Origin: an uncultured Treponema sp.
GTDB lineage: Bacteria > Spirochaetota > Spirochaetia > Treponematales > Treponemataceae
DNA length: 5,486 nt
NCBI GenBank assembly: GCA_946538795.1
Contig: CAMNGY010000133.1
Coordinates: 1 to 5,486 of the forward strand
Reading direction: 5' to 3'
Both the position numbers and the translations under genes were made by a program. The notes beneath the pieces are model-generated. The model ran no database searches and had not been told where the DNA came from. It was given only the letters and a program-made list of their open reading frames with translations. Every line of letters begins with the position of its first letter. Position 1 is the stretch's first letter. Shown here one piece after another: positions 1 through 5,300 of the stretch.

Positions 1-381
1 GGCAAGCACGAAAGCCCGGGGGTATTTCTTTTCGTCCATGACCGAGGAGATGCAGCGGAGCGACGCGGAGAAAAATGTGCCTGTAAGCGCGTCGTAGTAG
101 TTCAAAAGCTCGCCCCTGTCGCCGGTCATCATGGACCAGAGGGCTTTTTTCTCCCGCATCATTCCGCACAGGGTCTCGTCCATGTCGGGGTTCGGCAGCA
201 GGTCGCCTGAAACTGGCCTCCAGTATTGCAGGGACTTCAGCTTCTTGCAGAGGCTCCCGTAGCCGTTGGTCATGAAGTACTCATGGCTTTTTCCGTCCGG
301 ACCGGGCACCGTCACGGTCCCTGCGACAAGGGAATCGCCCGTCTTTTCCGTCATGTCAATCGTCGCCTTCAGCTCCGCCAT
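1..381 (-). CDS. Partial paralogue of the neighbouring ankyrin protein's N-terminal domain (3' end outside window)
   Basis: The frame is open from the ATG at 381 to the window edge, giving 127 residues with no stop; the C-terminus lies to the left and is not visible. The start is MAELKATIDMTEKTG, matching the start of the upstream ankyrin gene (MAELTATIDMTEKTG). The two proteins then align almost without gaps over about 125 residues, sharing features such as FMTN-Y, RP, DL-P-P and YYD--T--FF. A GAGG at 391-394 lies 9 bases upstream of the ATG. Only 4 bases separate this start from the stop of the ankyrin gene, so the two are probably co-transcribed and translationally coupled. No known enzyme motif or signal peptide is visible. 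Ankyrin repeats and an HTH-like C-terminus may follow outside the window, by analogy with the neighbour, but this cannot be seen. The CDS call is firm; the function is unknown. Confidence 0.85.
   Translation of the reverse strand, partial: MAELKATIDMTEKTGDSLVAGTVTVPGPDGKSHEYFMTNGYGSLCKKLKSLQYWRPVSGDLLPNPDMDETLCGMMREKKALWSMMTGDRGELLNYYDALTGTFFSASLRCISSVMDEKKYPRAFVLA
338..381 (-). repeat. 44-bp near-identical 5' end, copy 1
   Basis: These 44 bases, the first codons of the partial paralogue, match 2331-2374 with only two differences by eye. One changes Lys to Thr and one is silent. Third codon positions are conserved as well, so this is DNA-level identity beyond protein constraint. Similarity falls sharply just downstream in the genes, although alignment continues at protein level. 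Confidence 0.85.
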
Positions 382-385
382 GTCT

Positions 386-2374
386 TTATTCCTCGTCACC
401 AGCCGTCATCGACTTGAAATAGGATTTGCCGGTCGCCTCGTAGATCAGCCCGTTCAGCTCATGTATGTCGTGCTTTCCTGCGGAAAGGAAATCCTTCACA
501 AGCATGTCCGTCTTGTCCGCCGGCAGGAAAGGGCATCCCGCGCTCCGCATGAGATCCTCGCTTTCGGCGAGCGTAAGCCTGAGCCCCAGCGCAAGGGCGA
601 TGACGTTCTCCTTCCTGGGATGGTAGTCCGGGTCCCGGCTGCTGAGAATCTTGGAGAAGCGTTGCTTGGAAAGACCCGCCGCCCGGTAAATGTCTGAGTT
701 CTTCCTGTCGGGGAAACGCCCGGAGTATTTTTTCAGGTAGAAGTCAAACGTATCGCCGAATGACTTGTGCCCTGCCACCATGCCCGGGGATTTTCCGCTA
801 GCGGGGCTATCCGCATTGGTCCTGTCCGCGAGCAGCCGGGCCGTATCCCTTTTGTCGGGCTCCCTGAGGTAATCCTTATAATCCTTCCCCTCCGAGCTCC
901 TCGCTGTCTTGTCCGCGCCGTTGCCAAGCAGGAAGTTGACTGCGGCCATGTTTTCCTTTGAGGCTGCGTACATCAGGGCCGTCATGCCGTAGTCATCGGC
1001 CGCGTTCACGTCAGCCCCGGCCGACAGCAACTCCGGGAGCAGGTAATTGGAGCTGCTGTGGCAGGCCAGCATCAGCAGCGTCATCCCGCGGTAAATCGTC
1101 TTCTGGTTTACATCGGGCCCGTATTCCATGCAGATCCGAGCAGTGTGCAGGCCGTTGTTGCAGCAGGCCCCGAAGAGGGCGCAATATGCGGATCCCGGCG
1201 GATTATCCGACATCCCTATCATAATGCCGGCACATTCCGCAAAGTCCCTGTGCCCCGCCTCCACCAGGGCACGTTCCAGCTCATTGGCGGGAAACAGGTT
1301 TTGTTCCATGAAAAACTTCACCACTCCGGCGTTTCCGTGGCATACCGCGCAAGAGAATGGCAGAAGGCCCATTTTTGTCCTGTGCCCCGCATCAGCCCCG
1401 GCCTCCAGAAGCTTCCGGACGGTCTCCGCGCTCCCGTGGCATGCGGCCAATGTAAGGGCGGTATCCCCGTTGCCGCTTTCTATCTCAAGGTCCGTACCCG
1501 CGCGCATCAAAAAATCGGCGGCTTTCCCGGCGTTATGCGTCAGTTCGTTCGACACCGCAACAGCCAGGGCCGTAAAGCCCCTGTTGTTCGTGGCGTTAAT
1601 GTCAGCCCCTGCCTTGACGAGCAGGGCGCACATGTCGGTGAAACCATAGCTGGCCGCGAAATGCAGGGCGGTGGCCCCGGAGAAAGGCTCCTTTTTCTCA
1701 AGCTCTGTTCCCGGTACGGAAAGAAGGATTTCCGCCGCGTCCGTGCAGCCGTTCATGGCAGCATACATCAGGGCCGTAACCCCGTTCGCATCGGTCGCGT
1801 TCACGTCCGCGCCCCTCCTTAGCAGGAACTTCAGGGACCAGATGTCGTTATCGATTGATGCGTCGGTGAGCATCGTCGATCCGTCCTTGCCGGGCGCGTT
1901 CACGTCCACTCCGTCTTCCCTGTAGATTTTCTCAAGGACTCCAAAGAACTTTCCTAAAAGTTCGTCCCTGTCATAACCGTTTTCCTGGGCGTATGCAAGT
2001 TTCTGGTAGAGATTAAAGTCATTCTCGTCCTCGAACACTTTCAGGGAACTGCGGTCGGCGGCAAAAAAAGAGTCCGTCTGCCTGTCGTAGTAGCACAGGA
2101 AATCGGATCCGCGGGTTCTCGTCAAAGCCCATGTCGCTCCCAGCTCCTTCATCTTGTCCGAAAGCTTTTTGTCTGGCTGGGGATCCGGTTCCAGGTCTTC
2201 GGCAAGGGGCGGGCGGCAGCCTGAGGAGCCGAGTCTTCCGCAGATGGTCGCATAGTCGTTCGTCATGAAAAAGACGTAATTCTTCCCGTCCAGCTCTATC
2301 ACGACATTTTCCGCGCGGACAAGATTCTCCCCCGTCTTTTCCGTCATGTCAATCGTCGCCGTCAGTTCCGCCAT
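386..2374 (-). CDS. Ankyrin-repeat protein with C-terminal HTH-like domain
   Basis: A 662-residue protein in three parts. Residues 1-155 are an uncharacterised domain shared with the downstream gene. Residues 165-495 hold about nine ankyrin repeats, recognisable by G-TAL--AA and LL--GADVNA signatures (best at 198-264, 302-334 and 429-494; weak at 363-394). Residues 538-662 form a helical HTH-like domain with SDIYRAAGLSKQRFSKIL, a PRK-x-NVIALALGL segment, and a final TDMLVKDFL / HDIHELNGLIYEATG segment. From memory, this C-terminal module (family pattern FSKI...PSK..ai.LA.aL.L...E...LL..AGy) recurs at the ends of otherwise unrelated bacterial proteins, such as some macro-domain proteins. Ankyrin repeats usually bind proteins, so a scaffold, sensor or regulator role is inferred. 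No signal peptide or membrane segment is seen, so it is likely cytoplasmic. The frame is open back to an ATG at 2479, but 2374 is preferred because the paralogue begins at the same MAEL and a promoter-like element lies at 2421-2429. A GGGAGGA lies upstream, with long spacing of about 14 bases. Confidence 0.9.
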   Translation of the reverse strand: MAELTATIDMTEKTGENLVRAENVVIELDGKNYVFFMTNDYATICGRLGSSGCRPPLAEDLEPDPQPDKKLSDKMKELGATWALTRTRGSDFLCYYDRQTDSFFAADRSSLKVFEDENDFNLYQKLAYAQENGYDRDELLGKFFGVLEKIYREDGVDVNAPGKDGSTMLTDASIDNDIWSLKFLLRRGADVNATDANGVTALMYAAMNGCTDAAEILLSVPGTELEKKEPFSGATALHFAASYGFTDMCALLVKAGADINATNNRGFTALAVAVSNELTHNAGKAADFLMRAGTDLEIESGNGDTALTLAACHGSAETVRKLLEAGADAGHRTKMGLLPFSCAVCHGNAGVVKFFMEQNLFPANELERALVEAGHRDFAECAGIMIGMSDNPPGSAYCALFGACCNNGLHTARICMEYGPDVNQKTIYRGMTLLMLACHSSSNYLLPELLSAGADVNAADDYGMTALMYAASKENMAAVNFLLGNGADKTARSSEGKDYKDYLREPDKRDTARLLADRTNADSPASGKSPGMVAGHKSFGDTFDFYLKKYSGRFPDRKNSDIYRAAGLSKQRFSKILSSRDPDYHPRKENVIALALGLRLTLAESEDLMRSAGCPFLPADKTDMLVKDFLSAGKHDIHELNGLIYEATGKSYFKSMTAGDEE
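962..1012 (-). repeat. Ankyrin-repeat DNA duplicate, copy A
   Basis: This 51-bp stretch encodes part of the last two ankyrin repeats (DVNAADDYGMTALMYAA). It aligns without gaps to 1757-1807 (DVNATDANGVTALMYAA), with 42 of 51 bases identical by hand count. It is a direct repeat inside the gene and suggests expansion of the array by internal duplication. Confidence 0.7.
1757..1807 (-). repeat. Ankyrin-repeat DNA duplicate, copy B
   Basis: Partner of 962-1012, lying in the first and second ankyrin repeats. The offset is 795 bp, a multiple of three, so exchange between copies would remove or add 265 residues and keep the reading frame. Confidence 0.7.
2331..2374 (-). repeat. 44-bp near-identical 5' end, copy 2
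   Basis: Partner of 338-381, covering the first codons of the ankyrin gene. The two copies are direct repeats 1993 bp apart. Recombination between them would delete the ankyrin gene body and join its promoter to the downstream paralogue in frame. That outcome is inferred from geometry only. Confidence 0.85.
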
Positions 2375-2420
2375 AGCCCTGTCACCGTCCTCCCGGAAGC
2401 TCCTTCCATAATATAACGCC

Positions 2421-2429
2421 ATCATAGCA
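2421..2429 (-). promoter_or_regulatory. Extended -10 promoter element for the ankyrin gene
   Basis: Read on the minus strand this is TGC-TATGAT, an extended -10 (TGn plus hexamer). A start near 2414 would give a leader of about 40 bases. A second candidate hexamer, TATATT, lies at 2415-2410. No good -35 is seen at the expected place, which overlaps the start of the dyad at 2448. Confidence 0.45.
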
Positions 2430-2447
2430 CAGTTGGAAGCCCCCGGG

Positions 2448-2464
2448 GTCGCTTTAAAGGGGAC
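2448..2464. promoter_or_regulatory. Candidate operator, copy 1
   Basis: GTCGCTTTAAAGGGGAC, an imperfect 17-bp dyad. It matches 14 of 17 positions with the sequence exactly 50 bp to the right (2498-2514). It is followed by TCGCGGC (2468-2474) and CCCTGCGC (2480-2487), which also recur in the same order in copy 2. It lies at the -35 position of the leftward promoter, where a bound repressor or activator would act. The regulator is not known; the neighbouring HTH protein is the obvious candidate. Confidence 0.5.
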
Positions 2465-2497
2465 TTGTCGCGGCAGCACCCCTGCGCGGGCGCAAAA

Positions 2498-2514
2498 GTC
2501 GCTATTAAGGCGAC
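2498..2514. promoter_or_regulatory. Candidate operator, copy 2
   Basis: GTCGCTATTAAGGCGAC, with perfect 5-bp arms (GTCGC/GCGAC) around a 7-bp centre. It is the second copy of the element at 2448-2464 and is followed by TCGCGGC (2520-2526) and CTCTGCGC (2528-2535). It lies just upstream of the expected -35 position of the rightward promoter. Confidence 0.5.
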
Positions 2515-2535
2515 CAAATTCGCGGCCCTCTGCGC

Positions 2536-2541
2536 TAGACT
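2536..2541 (+). promoter_or_regulatory. Weak -10-like hexamer for the small HTH gene
   Basis: TAGACT matches the -10 consensus at four of six positions. It is placed to give a leader of about 35 bases containing a strong ribosome binding site. There is no TG extension and no clear -35, so the promoter may need an activator or may lie elsewhere in the gap. Confidence 0.3.
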
Positions 2542-2571
2542 GCCATCATACGCAATGCACGATCAGCATAC

Positions 2572-2580
2572 AGGAGGTGA
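2572..2580 (+). promoter_or_regulatory. Strong ribosome binding site
   Basis: AGGAGGTGA is a full-length Shine-Dalgarno sequence, 6 bases from AGGAGG to the ATG at 2584. It fixes the start of the small HTH gene and is the strongest such site in the window. Confidence 0.85.
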
Positions 2581-2583
2581 CGG

Positions 2584-2898
2584 ATGGAACGAACGGCAGG
2601 CACGGGGCAGGGCAGGACTGACGAGATACCGGAGGCGAGGCAGTCCTTCCGCGACAGGTTTGGCTGGTACCTTCAGAAGTACATGGAGCGGAACCCCAGG
2701 GGAAAGCACTCCGACATCTACAAGGCGGCGGGACTAAGCAAGCAGCGTTTCTCAAAAATCCTCAACAACCATGACGCGGACTTCCGCCCCAGGAAAAGCA
2801 CGGTCATCCTGCTCGCAATGGGTCTGGAACTTACCAGGAAGGAGAGCGAGGACCTCCTGCACTGCGCGGGCTACACGCTCCCGCCGGTGCCGCCGTAA
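2584..2898 (+). CDS. Small stand-alone HTH-like domain protein
   Basis: A 104-residue protein. After about 20 polar, poorly ordered residues, residues 21-100 match the C-terminal domain of the divergent ankyrin protein at roughly 60% identity (about 49 of 80 by hand count). The shared run includes AAGLSKQRFSKIL, followed by PRK, GL-LT and ESEDL. The helical pattern, with a Ser-Lys-Gln-Arg-containing recognition-like helix, resembles Cro/XRE-type HTH folds, so DNA binding is plausible but unproven; the same module may instead mediate protein interaction. It stops at YTLPPVPP, just where the larger protein continues into its last 40-odd residues (TDMLVKDFL...), so it is a shortened form of the family. 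The start is fixed by the strong ribosome binding site. The beta-rich gene follows after 20 bases, probably in the same transcript. Autoregulation through the duplicated dyads upstream is inferred. Confidence 0.85.
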   Translation: MERTAGTGQGRTDEIPEARQSFRDRFGWYLQKYMERNPRGKHSDIYKAAGLSKQRFSKILNNHDADFRPRKSTVILLAMGLELTRKESEDLLHCAGYTLPPVPP

Positions 2899-2918
2899 GC
2901 GCGGACCATGCCTCGGAC

Positions 2919-3326
2919 ATGACAGGCGGGGGCATCGCCCCGGGCAGCGCGGAGGACATCTTCAACGGTACGAAGTGGACGACCAGCGACGTTGCCGTCT
3001 TAAGTGATTCCTATCTTTTCAAATTCGAGGACGGGACTGTTTATAGGTTCGGGGATGATGACCATCCTTACGCCTATCCCTACGGCCCCTACACGGTCAG
3101 AAGGACGGGTGACGGATACAAGGTCTGCTTTGGTTTTTATGAAAGCGGCTCCTCGGGAAGCTCCGGCATTTGGCAGCTGGCTTACTTTTCCTTGACGCTG
3201 GGCGGTCCCGGCGCGACGGAAGGAGACTGCGTCATTGAGGTGAACCTGACTTACTCCGGCGCCAGCCCCTCCGGCGACTACTATGGTAGCTGTGATTTTG
3301 GCAGGCTTTATAAGCTTGCGCGGTAG
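2919..3326 (+). CDS. Beta-rich orphan protein, possibly calycin-like
   Basis: A 135-residue frame that I cannot assign to a family. The opening IFNGTKWTTSD, an FKFEDGTVYRFGDDD strand pair, then YTVRRTGDGYKVCFGFYE and a closing FGRLYKLAR look like a small antiparallel beta-barrel or sandwich of the lipocalin/META type (G-T-W, F--DGTV, G-Y-V). This is a pattern impression only. It is rich in Gly, Ser and Tyr, and a Gly/Ser stretch (ESGSSGSSG) forms a likely loop. No signal peptide or lipobox is visible at this start. The ribosome binding site is poor (only a CGGA close to the ATG), so translation may depend on coupling to the HTH gene ending 20 bases upstream. The frame is open back to 2775, so an earlier non-ATG start or an ancestral fusion with the HTH protein cannot be excluded. 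The continuous frame and sensible protein composition support it as real. Confidence 0.65.
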   Translation: MTGGGIAPGSAEDIFNGTKWTTSDVAVLSDSYLFKFEDGTVYRFGDDDHPYAYPYGPYTVRRTGDGYKVCFGFYESGSSGSSGIWQLAYFSLTLGGPGATEGDCVIEVNLTYSGASPSGDYYGSCDFGRLYKLAR

Positions 3327-3344
3327 CAGGACGCACGGAACGCA

Positions 3345-3370
3345 GGGGCGGGCGGGGATTCTGGGCAGGG
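3345..3370 (+). other. G-quadruplex motif
   Basis: Five G-runs lie close together: GGGG (3345), GGG (3350), GGGG (3354), GGG (3363) and GGG (3368), with loops of 1, 1, 5 and 2 bases. This meets the usual four-run G-quadruplex pattern on the plus strand. It begins 19 bases after the stop of the beta-rich gene and overlaps the left arm of the hairpin at 3348-3383, so the two structures would compete. Confidence 0.6.
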
Positions 3371-3383
3371 CCGCCCCGCCCGC
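3348..3383 (+). terminator. GC hairpin, possible terminator without T-tract
   Basis: GCGGGCGGGG (3348-3357) pairs perfectly with CCCCGCCCGC (3374-3383) across a 16-base loop. It lies between the stop at 3326 and the promoter of the ATPase gene, which suits a transcription end. No run of T follows, so it is not a standard intrinsic terminator and may act as a 3' stabilising hairpin. Confidence 0.45.
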
Positions 3384-3430
3384 ACTTGCGCCGCCCTAGC
3401 CGGAGGAACTGCCCGTTACAGGAGGCTTTG

Positions 3431-3483
3431 CCGCAGACCTTCCATCTTTCCCCTCATAGTGCTACAATGGTACTCCGCAGACC
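3431..3483 (+). repeat. 9-bp direct repeats bracketing the ATPase promoter
   Basis: CCGCAGACC occurs at 3431-3439 and again at 3475-3483. The copies flank the -10 element at 3463-3468 with 44 bp between their starts. They could be paired regulator sites, or a short-repeat footprint of a past insertion or deletion. Confidence 0.35.
3460..3468 (+). promoter_or_regulatory. Extended -10 promoter for the ATPase gene
   Basis: TGC-TACAAT is an extended -10 matching the consensus at five of six positions, about 33 bases before the ATG at 3502. Seventeen bases upstream is TTCCAT, a poor -35, which fits reliance on the TG extension. It suggests this gene is transcribed separately from the HTH operon. 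Confidence 0.55.
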
Positions 3484-3501
3484 ATTGCAAGGAGACACCG
3501 G

Positions 3502-5091
3502 ATGGGAATCTATCTGAACCCAAGCAACGAGAACTTCAAGGAGACGACAGGCTCCAAGATATACGTTGACAAGACGCTGATGATAGCGGTCCTGAACGAT
3601 ATCATGCAGACCTCAAACAAATATGTTTGCGTGTCCCGCCCGCGCCGCTTCGGAAAGACCATAGCGGGCAACATGCTGTCAGCCTACTACTCCAAGGGCT
3701 GCGACTCCAGGGATCTCTTCGCCCCTTTCAAGATAAGCAGGGATCCGGGCTTCGAAATCAACCTGAACAAGCTGAACGTCATCAAGATAGACATGAACAG
3801 CGAGTACCAGAACGAGAGGGAAAAGGACAGGTTGCTTGACAAGATGCAGGACAGGATTGTCGGGGAGTTCGTCGCACAGTTCCCGGACATAAGCTTTGAC
3901 CAGAAGGACTCCGTGGGCAACTGCATCCTCAAGGCATACGCCGGGAAGAGGGAGAGGTTCGTCGTCATCATAGACGAGTACGACGTGCTGGTGCGCGAGA
4001 GCGTGAGCCAGGAGCTTTTCTCGCAGTACCTTGGCTTCCTGAACGGGCTTTTCAAGAGCGACACCCTGCGCCCGGCCATCGCGCTGGCATACATCACGGG
4101 AATTCTGCCCGTCGTGCGCGACCGGGTGCAGTCCAAGCTGAACAACTTCCGCGAGTACACGATACTGGACGCGGGGAGGCTTGCGGAGTTCATCGGGTTC
4201 ATCGCACCGGAGGTACGGGCCCTGTGCGGGGAGTACGGGGCGGACTTCGGGGAGTACAAAAGGTGGTACGACGGCTACAGCCAGCGGGGTTTCGAGATTT
4301 ACAACCCAGAATCCGTCGTGATGTCCCTTGAGGACGGAAAGTGCGGGAGCTACTGGGGCAAGACCTCCACCTACGCGGTCATAGCCGACCGCATACGGGC
4401 GAACTTCGCGGGAACCAAGGACGACGTGGTCCGGATGCTCGCGGGAGAGAGCGTGGACGTGAACGTGACGATGTTCATGAACACGATGACGGAGTTCACG
4501 GGCAAGGACGACGTGTTCACCTACCTGATCCATCTGGGCTACCTTGCCTACGACAGCGAGGAGGGGACCTGCCGTATCCCCAACGGGGAGGTGCTGCAGG
4601 AATGGAAGAACGCCGTCTCCGTGGTGGACGAGTACGCCGTGACGAACAGGATAATCCGGGCCTCCAAGGAGCTCCTGGCCGAGACGCTGGGGATGAACGG
4701 GGAGGCGGTTGCCCGGTCTCTCGACGAGAGCCATATCCATGTTACGTCGAACAGGAGCTATAATAACGAGGACGCGCTGCAGTCGGCGATATACCTGTCA
4801 TATATATACGCGCTGAACAAATACACGATAGTCAAGGAGATGACGGCGGGAAAGGAATTCGCGGACGTCGTTTTCATCCCCTTCGTGCCGGATATCCCTG
4901 CAATGGTGATCGAGCTCAAGCGGAACGGCAGCGCGGGCAGCGCGATGACGCAGATACGGGAGAAGCGTTACTTCGACTCCCTGTCGGCCTACTCAGGCGA
5001 CCTGCTCTTCGTCAGAATCAACTACGACGAGAAGACCAAGACCCACGGGTGCAGAATCGAGCGGCTCCAAAAAGAACAGGGAAGCCGCTGA
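3502..5091 (+). CDS. AAA-ATPase with C-terminal PD-(D/E)XK nuclease-like domain (DUF1703 type)
   Basis: A 529-residue protein of a large family (AAA-ATPase_like plus PDDEXK_9) that is multi-copy in many gut anaerobes and spirochaetes; the usual length is about 500-580, so it is complete. The N-terminal part has the family start YVDKTLMI (21-28), a P-loop-like SRPRRFGKT (45-53), Walker B VVIIDEYD (154-161), a TGILPV segment (199-204) with LNNF, and the KRWYDGY...YNPESV motif (253-272). The C-terminal nuclease-like domain shows Glu423 in NNEDALQS, Asp455 in FADVVF and Glu471/Lys473 in VIELK, so the catalytic set looks intact. The biochemical role is not established; ATP-dependent nucleic acid handling in mobile-element or conflict settings is often suspected. 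AAGGAG at 3489-3494, 7 bases before the ATG, supports the start. The gene has its own promoter, and the gap on either side suggests it is monocistronic. Confidence 0.93.
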   Translation: MGIYLNPSNENFKETTGSKIYVDKTLMIAVLNDIMQTSNKYVCVSRPRRFGKTIAGNMLSAYYSKGCDSRDLFAPFKISRDPGFEINLNKLNVIKIDMNSEYQNEREKDRLLDKMQDRIVGEFVAQFPDISFDQKDSVGNCILKAYAGKRERFVVIIDEYDVLVRESVSQELFSQYLGFLNGLFKSDTLRPAIALAYITGILPVVRDRVQSKLNNFREYTILDAGRLAEFIGFIAPEVRALCGEYGADFGEYKRWYDGYSQRGFEIYNPESVVMSLEDGKCGSYWGKTSTYAVIADRIRANFAGTKDDVVRMLAGESVDVNVTMFMNTMTEFTGKDDVFTYLIHLGYLAYDSEEGTCRIPNGEVLQEWKNAVSVVDEYAVTNRIIRASKELLAETLGMNGEAVARSLDESHIHVTSNRSYNNEDALQSAIYLSYIYALNKYTIVKEMTAGKEFADVVFIPFVPDIPAMVIELKRNGSAGSAMTQIREKRYFDSLSAYSGDLLFVRINYDEKTKTHGCRIERLQKEQGSR

Positions 5092-5205
5092 AACCTGATG
5101 AGAATGAGACGAACACTGAGATAAGAGATTTTCTTTCTTCCGTAAAAAAAACAAAGCCGAATCAGACTTTACGGGGGAGGCAAAAAAATTCCGGTCAAGC
5201 GATTT

Positions 5206-5235
5206 TATCACATCCCGCGCCGGTTCATTGTGATA
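5206..5235. repeat. Inverted repeat TATCACA/TGTGATA
   Basis: TATCACA (5206-5212) and TGTGATA (5229-5235) are perfect 7-bp arms around 16 bases. The half-sites resemble CRP-family TGTGA boxes, but they face the opposite way and are too far apart for a normal CRP site. The element may be a hairpin or a paired operator. Confidence 0.4.
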
Positions 5236-5236
5236 C

Positions 5237-5250
5237 CTTATGGGCATAAG
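5237..5250. promoter_or_regulatory. Candidate operator CTTATG-GG-CATAAG
   Basis: A 14-bp dyad with perfect 6-bp arms around a 2-base centre, starting one base after the preceding inverted repeat and about 50 bp upstream of the -10 of the last gene. This is a typical size for a dimeric regulator site. The regulator is unknown. Confidence 0.4.
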
Positions 5251-5300
5251 CAACGGCGGACGTTTCCAGGGAAAGCGGCCCGCCGGTGCGAAAATTCGAG

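Larger units (their letters stand above)
2375..2583. promoter_or_regulatory. Divergent intergenic control region
   Basis: The gap between the starts of the ankyrin gene (minus) and the small HTH gene (plus). It contains an extended -10-like element facing left, a weaker -10-like hexamer facing right, and a degenerate tandem duplication of three short blocks between them. Other palindromes here are CCCCGGGG (2441-2448) and CTTTAAAG (2452-2459). No gene is apparent in it. Confidence 0.6.

Noticed and set aside
266..697. 143-codon plus-strand open frame
   Set aside because: Spans the junction of the two minus-strand genes antisense to both conserved protein segments.
1058..1822. 254-codon plus-strand open frame
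   Set aside because: Antisense to the ankyrin repeats; the open frame follows from high G+C codon bias, and the product has no recognisable domain.
2375..2479. 35-residue N-terminal extension of the ankyrin protein from an ATG at 2479
   Set aside because: It would start upstream of the likely promoter and has no homology to the paralogue, which begins exactly at the internal MAEL.
3420..3469. AGGAGG followed by TTG, a possible small gene start
   Set aside because: Spacing is only two bases and the frame closes soon after entering the ATPase gene; no protein-like sequence.
3679..4740. 353-codon minus-strand open frame
   Set aside because: Antisense to the well-supported ATPase gene; low-complexity Val/Leu/His-rich translation with no domain.
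5140..5174. CCGTAAA/TTTACGG stem as terminator of the ATPase gene
   Set aside because: Short arms, 21-base loop and no following T-tract; not convincing.
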